Part shown: positions 17,285-25,685 of the stretch, in pieces
Position numbering within the stretch: position 1 is the stretch's first letter
Layout of the letters: every line of letters starts with the position of its first letter
Origin: Bacteroides oleiciplenus YIT 12058
Lineage (GTDB): Bacteria > Bacteroidota > Bacteroidia > Bacteroidales > Bacteroidaceae
Assembly (NCBI RefSeq): GCF_000315485.1
Contig: NZ_JH992942.1
Span: 62,001-126,000, forward strand
Direction: 5' to 3'
DNA length: 64,000 nt
Position numbers and translations under genes: made by a program
Notes under the pieces: model-generated
The model's database searches: none
What the model was told of the DNA's origin: nothing
What the model saw: only the letters and a program-made list of their open reading frames with translations

Positions 17285-20227
17285 ATGAAAAACATTTTTA
17301 GACTTGTCAAGGGACTTCTCCCTTTGTTGGGATTACTACTATCCCTGTCGCTTTCAGCACAAGACATTGTGGTGAAAGGACATGTAAAAGACGCTACCGG
17401 TGAAGCGGTTATCGGGGCTAACATTCTGATTAAAGGCACATCCGTAGGTACTATCTCTGATGTAGACGGTAACTTCACGCTAAAGGCAGCTACCGGAAAT
17501 ATACTCTCCATCACAAGTATCGGTTATAAAGGGCAGGAAATTGCCGTAACAAATAAACCTCTCATTGTGGTTACTTTGCTCGAAGACAGCGAAATGCTGG
17601 ACGAAGTCATAGTCATCGGTTATGGTCAGGTGAAGAAAGGCGACGTGACCGGCTCTTTGCTGACTGTGAAGCCGGACGAACTGAACAAGGGTAAACAACT
17701 GACTGCCGAAGATGCCCTGGTAGGTAAAGTTGCCGGTGTGAACATTGTTCCGGGTAACGGTGCTCCGGGTAGCGGAGGTACCATCCGCATACGTATGGGT
17801 GCCTCTTTGTCGGCAGATAACGACCCGTTGATTGTTATTGACGGTGTGCCTGTGAGCAATACCTCTATCAGTGCCATCAATCCGAATGACATCGCCTCGT
17901 TTACGGTGCTGAAAGATGCTTCGGCTACAGCTATCTACGGTTCGCGTGCCTCCAATGGTGTCATCATCATCACCACTAAGAAAGGTACAGGTGACGGCAC
18001 TACACGTCCGTCTTTCAACTATAACGGGAATATGACGGTGAGCAATGTATATCAGTATATGGATGTACTTTCCACCGAAGAATTCCGCAAGGCTTTTGCA
18101 GAACATGGCAATGCGCCCGAAACTTTCCGGTTAGGCAATGCCAATGTAGACTGGCAGAAAGAAATCTATCGCGTGGCACTCGGCACGGACCATAACCTCT
18201 CCATGACCGGGGCTTTGAAAGGCATGCCATACCGTGTATCCGTAGGCTATACTAACCAGAACGGTACGTTGAAGAATAATAACTACGAGCGTATCAATGC
18301 CAGCGTAGGTTTGTCTCCGAAGTTCTTCAACAAGCATCTTTCTGTAGATATCAACGTAAAGGGGAGTATAGAGAACGATAAACCGGTTTCAACAGGTGTC
18401 ATCGGCAGTGCTATCTCTTTTGATCCTACCCGCCCTGTTTATGAGGATTATGAAGGAAATGTAGGTTTGGGATATTATACGTGGATGAATGACGGCAAAC
18501 CTATCACACTGGCTTCTTCAAATCCTGTAGCCGACCTTGAACTGGCCGATAAACTGAACAAGACGAAACGTTCTATCGGTAACATCGCCCTGGATTATAA
18601 GGTACATGGTTTCGAAGACTTGCGTTTTAACCTCAATATGGGGTACGATATTCAGACGAATGACAATCATGACAATGTTCCCGACCTTGCACCCTCTATG
18701 TATACGGGTAATCAGAATGATGGTACGGGTAAGCGTTATACCTATCATCAGGATAAGCGGAACACCTTGCTCGATTTCTATGCCAACTATGACAAGGAAC
18801 TGAAAGACCATCACATCAATGCTATGGCAGGTTACGGTTGGCAACGTTTCTGGTATAAGAACAACAGTGTAACCACTGACACCGAAGGTAAAGAACTAGC
18901 TACTCCCCAACATGCTGAGGCGGAACTTTACCTGCTCTCTTTCTATGGCCGTGTAAATTACTCTTGGAAACAACGTTATATGTTGACTGCTACCCTGCGT
19001 GCCGATGCTTCTTCACGCTTTTCTCCCGATAACCGTTGGGGATATTTCCCCTCAGTTGCTGCTGCGTGGCGTGTGAATGAAGAGGCTTTCCTCTCGAACT
19101 TCAAAGCTCTGTCCGACCTGAAACTCCGTTTAAGCTATGGCCAGACCGGTCAGCAATCCATCGGTTCTTACTACCAGCATTTGCCGACTTATACGGCATC
19201 TTATGACGAATCACGCTATTACTTCGGGAATCAATGGTATACTACTTACCGCCCTAACGGCTACGATGCCAACATCAAGTGGGAAACCACGGAAACTTAT
19301 AACATCGGTATCGACTACGGTTTCCTGAATAACCGCATCTCCGGTACGGTCGATTATTACTGGCGTACTACCAAAGATTTGCTGAATAAGATTTTTGTTC
19401 CTGCCGGAAGCAACTTTACCAACATGATTGAAACCAATATCGGTAATATGAAAAGTAAAGGTCTGGAAATAGGCATCAATGTAATTCCTGTAAAGAATAA
19501 GGATTGGGAGTGGTCTATTAGCGGTAACTTCACCTGGAATACTTCTGAAATAACGAAGCTGAATACCATCGACCGTGAGGACAACTACGTGAAGACAGGT
19601 AATGCCGGCGGTACGGGTAAATATTTGCAAGTCCACATGGTAGGTGAAACTCCGAATACTTTCTACCTGTTGCAACAGGCTTACGACGACAACGGCAAAC
19701 CGCTGGACGGAAAATATGTTGCCAAAGACGGTTCTATCACCAGCAGCGAAGAAGATGCCAACAAGTATGTGACAGGCAAGAGTTCCAAAGCTCCTTACTA
19801 TTGCGGTCTTTCTACTCGCCTGACTTATAAAAATTGGGATTTGGGTATCAACGGTCACGGAAGCTTCGGTGCTTATGTTTACAACTATGTGAAAGCCTCC
19901 GATGCCCTGGACGGTCTTTATGGTGGAACAGGCGTTTCCAGCAATATTCTGCGTTCTACACTCGAAACAGGATTCACGCAGGAACGCATCTATACCGACC
20001 ACTTCCTGGAAAAAGGTGACTTCTTCCGTATCGACAATATCACGCTGGGACACACCTTCGACAGATTGTGGAATGACAAGACTTCCCTTCGCCTCTCTTT
20101 CACAGTACAGAACGTATGTACACTGACGGGTTACAGTGGTCTCGATCCGGAAATCTACAGTGGCATCGATAAGAACATCTATCAGCGTCCGCGTATGTTC
20201 ATGCTGGGAGTAAATCTTAATTTTTAA
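17285..20227 (+). CDS. SusC/RagA-type TonB-dependent transporter
   Basis: This 980-residue outer-membrane transporter has a signal peptide ending LLLSLSLSAQ. A CarboxypepD-reg-like domain spans about residues 30-105 (VKGHVKDATGEAVIGANILI). The plug carries the SusC signature EVIVIGYGQVKKGDVTGS and TAIYGSRASNGVIIITTKKG, and the barrel ends FMLGVNLNF. There is no STN domain, so it does not signal through FecR. Spacing to susD is only a few bases. The phosphatase encoded after susD suggests that the imported ligand carries phosphate. Confidence 0.95.
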   Translation: MKNIFRLVKGLLPLLGLLLSLSLSAQDIVVKGHVKDATGEAVIGANILIKGTSVGTISDVDGNFTLKAATGNILSITSIGYKGQEIAVTNKPLIVVTLLEDSEMLDEVIVIGYGQVKKGDVTGSLLTVKPDELNKGKQLTAEDALVGKVAGVNIVPGNGAPGSGGTIRIRMGASLSADNDPLIVIDGVPVSNTSISAINPNDIASFTVLKDASATAIYGSRASNGVIIITTKKGTGDGTTRPSFNYNGNMTVSNVYQYMDVLSTEEFRKAFAEHGNAPETFRLGNANVDWQKEIYRVALGTDHNLSMTGALKGMPYRVSVGYTNQNGTLKNNNYERINASVGLSPKFFNKHLSVDINVKGSIENDKPVSTGVIGSAISFDPTRPVYEDYEGNVGLGYYTWMNDGKPITLASSNPVADLELADKLNKTKRSIGNIALDYKVHGFEDLRFNLNMGYDIQTNDNHDNVPDLAPSMYTGNQNDGTGKRYTYHQDKRNTLLDFYANYDKELKDHHINAMAGYGWQRFWYKNNSVTTDTEGKELATPQHAEAELYLLSFYGRVNYSWKQRYMLTATLRADASSRFSPDNRWGYFPSVAAAWRVNEEAFLSNFKALSDLKLRLSYGQTGQQSIGSYYQHLPTYTASYDESRYYFGNQWYTTYRPNGYDANIKWETTETYNIGIDYGFLNNRISGTVDYYWRTTKDLLNKIFVPAGSNFTNMIETNIGNMKSKGLEIGINVIPVKNKDWEWSISGNFTWNTSEITKLNTIDREDNYVKTGNAGGTGKYLQVHMVGETPNTFYLLQQAYDDNGKPLDGKYVAKDGSITSSEEDANKYVTGKSSKAPYYCGLSTRLTYKNWDLGINGHGSFGAYVYNYVKASDALDGLYGGTGVSSNILRSTLETGFTQERIYTDHFLEKGDFFRIDNITLGHTFDRLWNDKTSLRLSFTVQNVCTLTGYSGLDPEIYSGIDKNIYQRPRMFMLGVNLNF

Positions 20228-20248
20228 TTCATGATAAAACAGAAAACA

Positions 20249-21946
20249 ATGAAAACGAAATATTTCAAGTTAGCAAGTATATGTCTGGTATCCCTGTTTC
20301 TTTTCTCTTCTTGTCTGGGAGATTTGGATACATTGCCTTTGGACGACAATGAGTTGGTGGGCGAAAAGGTTTATTCTACCCCTGAGGGTTACATCGGAGT
20401 GCTGGCAAAATGCTATGCCAGCCTCATCCAGACCGGGCAAAAGGGCGGTGATGGCGGTAACGGTGATGTGCCGGGCATTGATGAGGGATATAGTGGCTAC
20501 ACGCGTGCCCTGTTCTATCTGCAAGAGGCTTGTACGGATGAAATCGCTTTCCATTCCGGTGGCAGCCATGGAAGTTTGTCTTTGCTGTATATGAACTGGG
20601 ACCCTTCGACAAAGATTATTTGTTACTCATACTATCGTCTTTATATGGCCATTAACTACTGCAATGAGTTTCTGCGCGAAAGTGCGGAAGGGAAGCTGAA
20701 AGCCCGTGGCGTATATGATGCTTTGCAGGCTGAAATGCCTTATTACCGTGCTGAGGCACGCTTTATCCGTGCTTATTGCTACAGTATGATTTGCGATTTG
20801 TACGGCTCGGGTCCCTTCATTGATGAAACGATGGATGTAGGTACAATTCCTCATCAGAAGACACGTCAGGAAATCTACGACTATGTGGTTTCCGAAACGG
20901 AAGAGCTGACAACATTGCTGAAAGAACCGAAACGGAATGAATATGGTCGTGTGGACCGTGTATCGGCTTGGTTTCTCCTGGCACGTGTATACCTGAATGC
21001 AGAAACATGGGTAGGCAAGAATGAATATACCAATGCCTATAAATATGCCAAAAAGGTGATTATGGAAGGTAATTATCCATTGGCCTCGGATTATCGCCAC
21101 ATCTTCCTGGCGGATAACAATACTTGTTCCGAAATCATCTGGCCGTTGGTGCAGGATGCTGACTATGCACAGAGCAGTGCCGGAACGAACTTCCTGATTA
21201 AAGCGCTGATGAATGGTCCGATGGATAAGTATGTAAAGACAGGAGTAGGTAGCCGTGGTTGGGGAAATGCCCGTGTAAAGGTGGCACTTGTGGATAAATT
21301 TGATGAGGTTGACCAGGTTTTCTATGAAAACGATCCTTGGGGAGATAATAAGAAGGATAAGCGTGCACAGTTCTTTACCATCGACCATACAAAGGAAACC
21401 TGGGTAGAAGGTAAGGCCTTTCAAAAGACATTTGAGAATGGTTATGCTTGCATCAAATGGAGAAATGTAACGAAGGACCGTAAGGAATTGGTGGATGGCG
21501 GCACTAAGTACTCGTCTGTAGACCTTCCGATGTTCCGTACGGGAGATGCTTATCTGATGGCTGCTGAGGCTATTCTTCGTGGAGCTGCAGAAGGTACGCG
21601 TGCCGAGGCACTGGGCTATGTCAACGAAATCAGAGACCGTGCTTATATGTCCGGCAACTATGGTGACGGGGTATCCGGCCATATTACTGACAGTCAGTTG
21701 AATCTGGACTTCATTTTAGATGAAAGAGCCCGTGAAATGAATATGGAGCTGGTTCGTCGCACAGACCTGATCCGCTTCGGCAAATTCACAAAGGGATATA
21801 ACTGGGACTGGAAAGGCAGCAGCAATGGCGAGGCAGGTACATATATGGGTAAGGATGTGGACGATAAGTATAAATTGTACCCTATTCCGCAGGATGAGTT
21901 TACAACGAATCCGTATCTGACGCAGAATCCGGATTATCAGAAATAA
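20249..21946 (+). CDS. SusD/RagB-type surface binding lipoprotein
   Basis: This 565-residue protein has a lipoprotein signal (LVSLFLFSSCLGDLD). It shows SusD-fold elements including YRAEARFIRAYCYSMICDLYG near the N-terminus and FRTGDAYLMAAEAILRGAA and LDERAREMNMELVRRTDLIRF towards the C-terminus. An ATG at 20231 is an alternative start six codons upstream. It should form the lid of the SusC encoded directly upstream. Confidence 0.94.
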   Translation: MKTKYFKLASICLVSLFLFSSCLGDLDTLPLDDNELVGEKVYSTPEGYIGVLAKCYASLIQTGQKGGDGGNGDVPGIDEGYSGYTRALFYLQEACTDEIAFHSGGSHGSLSLLYMNWDPSTKIICYSYYRLYMAINYCNEFLRESAEGKLKARGVYDALQAEMPYYRAEARFIRAYCYSMICDLYGSGPFIDETMDVGTIPHQKTRQEIYDYVVSETEELTTLLKEPKRNEYGRVDRVSAWFLLARVYLNAETWVGKNEYTNAYKYAKKVIMEGNYPLASDYRHIFLADNNTCSEIIWPLVQDADYAQSSAGTNFLIKALMNGPMDKYVKTGVGSRGWGNARVKVALVDKFDEVDQVFYENDPWGDNKKDKRAQFFTIDHTKETWVEGKAFQKTFENGYACIKWRNVTKDRKELVDGGTKYSSVDLPMFRTGDAYLMAAEAILRGAAEGTRAEALGYVNEIRDRAYMSGNYGDGVSGHITDSQLNLDFILDERAREMNMELVRRTDLIRFGKFTKGYNWDWKGSSNGEAGTYMGKDVDDKYKLYPIPQDEFTTNPYLTQNPDYQK

Positions 21947-21973
21947 ATATAAACTATAAAAAACAAAGTGTCC

Positions 21974-23275
21974 ATGAAATTAGGAATGAAGAGAGTTTTT
22001 CTTTCATTGACTTTTTTAGGTGCGTTGGCAGTGCATACCTCGTATGCACAAGCCACGCGCGAAGAAATCTTCGATGATATTGCTACAACGGGTGGTGTAT
22101 ATTATGCTTATCCCGGTCCGTCGGGAGTTCAAACCAAGGCTCCGAAAGGTTATGAACCGTTTTATATTAGTCATTATGGCCGTCATGGTTCCCGCTGGCT
22201 GATTGCGGATGAAGACTACGTTCGCGTAATGGAGGTTTTTGAGAAAGCTCATAAAGCGGGAGCGTTAACCGATTTGGGAGAAGATGTCCGCAAGCGTCTG
22301 GATATTGTTTGGGAAGACGCGAAAGGACATGGAGGCGATTTAAGTCCGGTAGGGGTGAAACAGCAACGCGGCATTGCCGAGCGCATGTATCAGGCATTCC
22401 CCGAAATATTTAAGGGCGAACCGCAGATGTCGGCGCGTTCTACGGTTGTTATACGTTGCGTGCTCAGTATGGATGCTTTTTGCGAACGCCTGAAAGAGTT
22501 TAATCCGAAGATGCAGATTGAACGTGAGTCGAGCAATAAATATATGGATTATCTGAACTTCCATACACAGGAAGCCATGAAGTTTACTTCCCGTAAAGGT
22601 CCCTGGTATGAGGAATACCGTAAGTTCGAGCAGGAACATGTGCGCCCGGAACGTCTGGTAAATACTTTGTTTAATAGTAAAGAGTATATCCGCAAGAATG
22701 TGAATCCCGAAGAACTGATGCGCGGTCTGTACTGGGTGGCTTCGGATATGCAGAACGTGGAGCCTGATGTGTGTTTCTATGATATCTTTGAGAAACAGGA
22801 ATTGTTCGACATCTGGCAGATACACAACTACAAGAACTACGTTTGTGACGGTCCTTCACCCATGACGAACGGATTGATGCTGGCTAATGCAAAATCTCTC
22901 GTCGAAAATATCCTTGACTCGGCCGACGAAGCGGTAGCTTCCGGTACGAACTCGGCCACCTTTCGCTTCGGGCATGATGGTAACGTTATTCCTCTGGTGG
23001 GATTGCTGAGGTTGGAGAATTGTTACAACGAAGAATCAGATCCGGATAAATTTTATCAGGCATGGTGTAACTTCAAGATGGTTCCGATGGCAGCCAATGT
23101 GCAGATTGTTTTCTTCCGTAAGAAAGGCACTACGGATGATATCATTGTGAAGTTTATGCTGAATGAAAAAGAAGTGAGCATTCCGGTGAAGACCGACATC
23201 GCTCCTTTCTATCACTGGAAGGATGTAAGGGCTTTCTACAAAGACCTGCTGTCCCAACTGCCGGATAGAGATTAG
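21974..23275 (+). CDS. Histidine acid phosphatase, inositol-polyphosphate-phosphatase-like
   Basis: This 433-residue exported enzyme of the branch-2 histidine phosphatase superfamily has a signal peptide ending HTSYAQA. The catalytic motif is YGRHGSRW (His at about residue 71), and the C-terminal proton-donor motif is FGHDGN (about 333-335). The family includes Bacteroides MINPP and phytases, which remove phosphates from inositol polyphosphates. MINPP enzymes typically carry HAE as proton donor, whereas this one has HD as in classical phytases, so it may be a distinct subfamily. A GTG at 21968 and an ATG at 21986 are alternative starts. It ends the susCD transcript; a strong terminator follows 17 bp after the stop codon. 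Confidence 0.85.
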   Translation: MKLGMKRVFLSLTFLGALAVHTSYAQATREEIFDDIATTGGVYYAYPGPSGVQTKAPKGYEPFYISHYGRHGSRWLIADEDYVRVMEVFEKAHKAGALTDLGEDVRKRLDIVWEDAKGHGGDLSPVGVKQQRGIAERMYQAFPEIFKGEPQMSARSTVVIRCVLSMDAFCERLKEFNPKMQIERESSNKYMDYLNFHTQEAMKFTSRKGPWYEEYRKFEQEHVRPERLVNTLFNSKEYIRKNVNPEELMRGLYWVASDMQNVEPDVCFYDIFEKQELFDIWQIHNYKNYVCDGPSPMTNGLMLANAKSLVENILDSADEAVASGTNSATFRFGHDGNVIPLVGLLRLENCYNEESDPDKFYQAWCNFKMVPMAANVQIVFFRKKGTTDDIIVKFMLNEKEVSIPVKTDIAPFYHWKDVRAFYKDLLSQLPDRD

Positions 23276-23291
23276 TTGATTTAAAAATGTG

Positions 23292-23330
23292 AAAGAAGTT
23301 CGCTTTGTGTATTTGAGCGAACTTCTTTTC
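23292..23330 (+). terminator. Intrinsic terminator after the phosphatase
   Basis: A 13-bp perfect stem (arms 23292-23304 and 23316-23328) with an 11-nt loop ends in a T-rich tail. It separates the phosphatase operon from ispF. Confidence 0.8.
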
Positions 23331-23360
23331 TTGTTACCTCGCTTTTTTTCCGTACTTTCG
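23331..23360 (+). promoter_or_regulatory. Promoter of ispF
   Basis: TTG at 23331 and TACTTTCG at 23353-23360 (one mismatch to TAnnTTTG) lie 19 bp apart, 34 bp before the ispF ATG and immediately after the upstream terminator. Confidence 0.5.
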
Positions 23361-23394
23361 TGCATTCATCCAAATTAAAAAGAAGAAAAGCGAT

Positions 23395-23874
23395 ATGAAA
23401 ATACGTGTAGGTTTTGGCTTTGACGTCCATCAGTTGGTGGAGGGGCGCGAACTTTGGTTAGGCGGTATCCGCCTGGAACATGAAAAGGGGTTACTTGGAC
23501 ATTCGGATGCCGACGTGCTTATCCATGCCATCTGTGATGCCTTGCTGGGAGCCGCCAATATGCGTGATATCGGCTATCATTTTCCCGATACCGCAGGAGA
23601 ATTCAAGAACATCGACAGCAAGATATTATTAAAGAAAACAGTAGAACTGATTGCGACGAAAGGTTACTCCGTAGGAAACATCGATGCGACCATTTGTGCG
23701 GAGCGTCCTAAACTGAAACCTCATATTCCCGCCATTCAACAGACACTTTCCGAAGTGATGGGGGTAGACGAAGACGATATATCCATCAAAGCTACCACGA
23801 CAGAGAAACTTGGCTTTACAGGCCGTGAAGAAGGCATCTCAGCCTACGCAACAGTTCTAATCACCAAAAAATGA
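23395..23874 (+). CDS. ispF: 2-C-methyl-D-erythritol 2,4-cyclodiphosphate synthase
   Basis: This 159-residue cytosolic trimeric enzyme of the MEP isoprenoid pathway converts CDP-ME 2-phosphate to ME-2,4-cyclodiphosphate with release of CMP. The metal ligands are DVH (residues 10-12) and the His in GHSDADVL. The family motifs YHFPDT, ATICAERPKLKPH and KATTTEKLGFTGREEGI are all present, and the length is typical. It is a stand-alone housekeeping gene between a Sus locus and a metallophosphoesterase. Confidence 0.97.
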   Translation: MKIRVGFGFDVHQLVEGRELWLGGIRLEHEKGLLGHSDADVLIHAICDALLGAANMRDIGYHFPDTAGEFKNIDSKILLKKTVELIATKGYSVGNIDATICAERPKLKPHIPAIQQTLSEVMGVDEDDISIKATTTEKLGFTGREEGISAYATVLITKK

Positions 23875-23931
23875 CGAATTGCTATAATAACTGATTTCAA
23901 CCTAAATAACTACCTAAAACTAATCATTCAC

Positions 23932-24948
23932 ATGCAGAGAATTTCTTTAGCCCTCTGTCTGGCTTTTCTTACGGTTCTGTTCTGCCAGGCACAGGTTGCC
24001 CCCTTAAAGTTTAACAAGAACGGAGAATTCAAAATCGTTCAGTTCACCGACATCCATTTCAAATATGGTAACCCGGCTTCGGATATTGCTTTGAAGCGTA
24101 TCAATGAAGTGCTTGATGCCGAACATCCCGATTTAGTTGTTTTTACAGGAGATGTGGTTTATGCCGCCCCTGCTGATACGGCTATGCGTACAGTGCTATC
24201 CTGTGCTTCTTCCCGTAAGATACCGTTCGTAGTGACTTTCGGTAACCACGACAATGAACAGGGAAAGACACGCGCTGAATTGTATGACATCATTCGCACC
24301 CTGCCTTATAATATCCAGCCCGACCGTGGAGCTGTAGAGTCTCCCGACTATGTTCTTACGGTGAAGTCCTCGGATGGCAAGAAAGACGCATCCGTGCTCT
24401 ATTGCCTCGACTCTCACTCTTACTCCAAACTGCCGGATGTGAAAGGTTATGACTGGCTTACTTTCGACCAAGTGAACTGGTATCGTCAGCAAAGTGCCGC
24501 TTTCACTGCACAGAACGGCGGAAAGCCTTTGCCTGCTTTGGCATTCTTCCATATCCCTCTGCCTGAATACAATGAGGCGGCTTCCGATGAGAATGCTATC
24601 CTCTACGGTACACGTATGGAGAAAGCCTGTGCGGCTGCCATCAATACCGGTATGTTTGCTGCTATGAAAGAAGCCGGCGATGTGATGGGGACATTCGTAG
24701 GGCATGACCACGATAATGATTATTCGGTAATGTGGAAAGGCATCGTGTTGGCTTACGGACGTTTCACAGGGGGCAATACGGAGTATAACCATCTTTCTAA
24801 TGGTGCCCGCGTGATTGTACTGAAGGAAGGAGAACGTACCTTTACTTCCTGGATACGCCTGAAAGGTGGTGAATTGAAAGATAAGACTGTTTATCCCGAT
24901 AGTTACGTGAAGGATGATTGGCGTAAGCGTCCGCTGGTGACGGAATAG
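23932..24948 (+). CDS. Secreted calcineurin-like metallophosphoesterase
   Basis: This 338-residue protein has a signal peptide (LCLAFLTVLFCQAQ). The two-metal site is formed by FTDIHF, FTGDVVY, GNHDNE, FFHIPLPEY and GHDHDND, in the standard calcineurin-fold order. It resembles the purple-acid/Dcr2-Siz1-like phosphoesterases common in Bacteroides. The substrate is unknown; a phosphomonoester or phosphodiester is plausible. It may work with the histidine phosphatase of the preceding locus, but ispF and a terminator lie between, so they are not one operon. Confidence 0.88.
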   Translation: MQRISLALCLAFLTVLFCQAQVAPLKFNKNGEFKIVQFTDIHFKYGNPASDIALKRINEVLDAEHPDLVVFTGDVVYAAPADTAMRTVLSCASSRKIPFVVTFGNHDNEQGKTRAELYDIIRTLPYNIQPDRGAVESPDYVLTVKSSDGKKDASVLYCLDSHSYSKLPDVKGYDWLTFDQVNWYRQQSAAFTAQNGGKPLPALAFFHIPLPEYNEAASDENAILYGTRMEKACAAAINTGMFAAMKEAGDVMGTFVGHDHDNDYSVMWKGIVLAYGRFTGGNTEYNHLSNGARVIVLKEGERTFTSWIRLKGGELKDKTVYPDSYVKDDWRKRPLVTE

Positions 24949-24987
24949 TTTTTGCATATACGCCACCGAACATTTAGAACAGTGTTT

Positions 24988-25075
24988 AACTACCTATAGG
25001 TAATTGGATGATTATTACGTAGTAGTTGCCCAACTACCTATAGGTTATTGGACAACTACTTATGGGTAGTTTTAT
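24988..25075. repeat. 11-bp phased inverted/direct repeat array (array B)
   Basis: Eight consecutive 11-mers can be read in register. AACTACCTATA occurs at 24988 and 25032 (44 bp apart), with a variant AACTACTTATG at 25054 (22 bp further). GGTAATTGGAT at 24999, GGTTATTGGAC at 25043 and GGTAGTTTTAT at 25065 are their partners and partly their reverse complement. The 3' end AACTACTTATGGGTAGTT is itself a hairpin. It lies just downstream of the metallophosphoesterase and could terminate its transcript. Confidence 0.75.
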
Positions 25076-25108
25076 CACTTATCGTACGATGACTTTTAGA
25101 AATCTTTT

Positions 25109-25447
25109 TTAATATGCGATAGTGGCTGTTTCCCATTTTGATTGTGTTATTGTCACGCCATGTCTTTGGGCATTGTTGCGTATGTTACGCATTTGTCTTT
25201 GTGCATCTCGGAAAGATTTTTTCATTTGCACATAATTGCCGCTATTCATACCTTGCATGGCACTTCCGCCTTTATTACCTTGCTTATCTCGCACTTTAAA
25301 ACCTGTATTAGTTATAGAATTATAATGTCTTTCGGCTATATTCTCCCATCTGGAATATTCAGTCTGATAGGAAGCTGCACTGTTGGACGATGAACTATTG
25401 TTTGGTCTGCTATAACTGATAAGAAATGAAGTAAATGATAAGCGATA
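25109..25447 (-). pseudogene. 3' remnant of a Bacteroides hypothetical protein gene
   Basis: About 113 codons are open on the minus strand, ending KWETATIAY. Readable parts are YQTEYSRWENIAERHYNSI and a basic helical stretch (MKKSFRDAQRQMRNIRNNA). The only internal ATGs lie well inside this conserved-looking sequence. The frame is cut by a stop at 25448-25450, a few bases before the MITE-like repeat. I read it as the C-terminal part of a longer gene whose 5' part was lost. The family was not identified. Confidence 0.45.
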
Positions 25448-25460
25448 CTATCTTCATTCT

Positions 25461-25596
25461 CCTCCTCCAGTTGGAGGAGGAGTACCCGTAGGGGGAGGTG
25501 GTAGGTAAGCAATAAAATACCTATTAATAAGAACATTAATGAATTCTTTTCTCACCTACCACCCCGCCCTTTGGGCACCCCTCCTCCAACTGGAGG
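25461..25596. repeat. MITE-like inverted repeat disrupted by an IS
   Basis: Arms at 25461-25506 and 25554-25596 are imperfect reverse complements sharing CCTCCAGTTGGAGGAGG and GTGGTAGGT. They enclose a 47-bp AT-rich loop. The outer end of each arm carries the near-palindrome CCTCCARYTGGAGG. The right outer palindrome is the insertion point of the adjacent IS element. Confidence 0.65.
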
Positions 25597-25632
25597 TTGT
25601 GTAAAAAGTAAGAATCAAGTGTTCTTTGACAT
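25597..25632 (+). repeat. Left terminal inverted repeat of the IS
   Basis: These 36 bp are identical to the reverse complement of 27241-27276. Similarity continues imperfectly for about 15 bp inward (TTGTAT, then AAAAAGGA on both sides). Confidence 0.9.
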
Positions 25633-25652
25633 ATTGTATAAAAAGGATTTTA

Positions 25653-25660
25653 TATCTTTG
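25653..25660 (+). promoter_or_regulatory. -7 box for the transposase gene
   Basis: TATCTTTG matches TAnnTTTG, 26 bp before the transposase ATG. A TTTG sits inside the terminal repeat at 25625-25628, 24 bp upstream, which is longer than the usual spacing. Confidence 0.5.
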
Positions 25661-25685
25661 CTTTGATAACAATAGGATTAATTTT

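Noticed and set aside
19211..20053. 280-codon antisense frame inside the second susC
   Set aside because: It is a shadow of the conserved SusC barrel region.
20627..21682. 351-codon antisense frame inside the second susD
   Set aside because: The SusD reading is complete and conserved; the antisense product has no signal or domain.
23395..24948. ispF and the metallophosphoesterase as part of the histidine-phosphatase Sus operon
   Set aside because: A strong terminator and a separate promoter precede ispF, which is a housekeeping gene.
25142..25393. 83-codon plus-strand frame opposite the gene remnant
   Set aside because: The minus-strand frame has protein-like helical sequence; the plus-strand frame is its antisense shadow.
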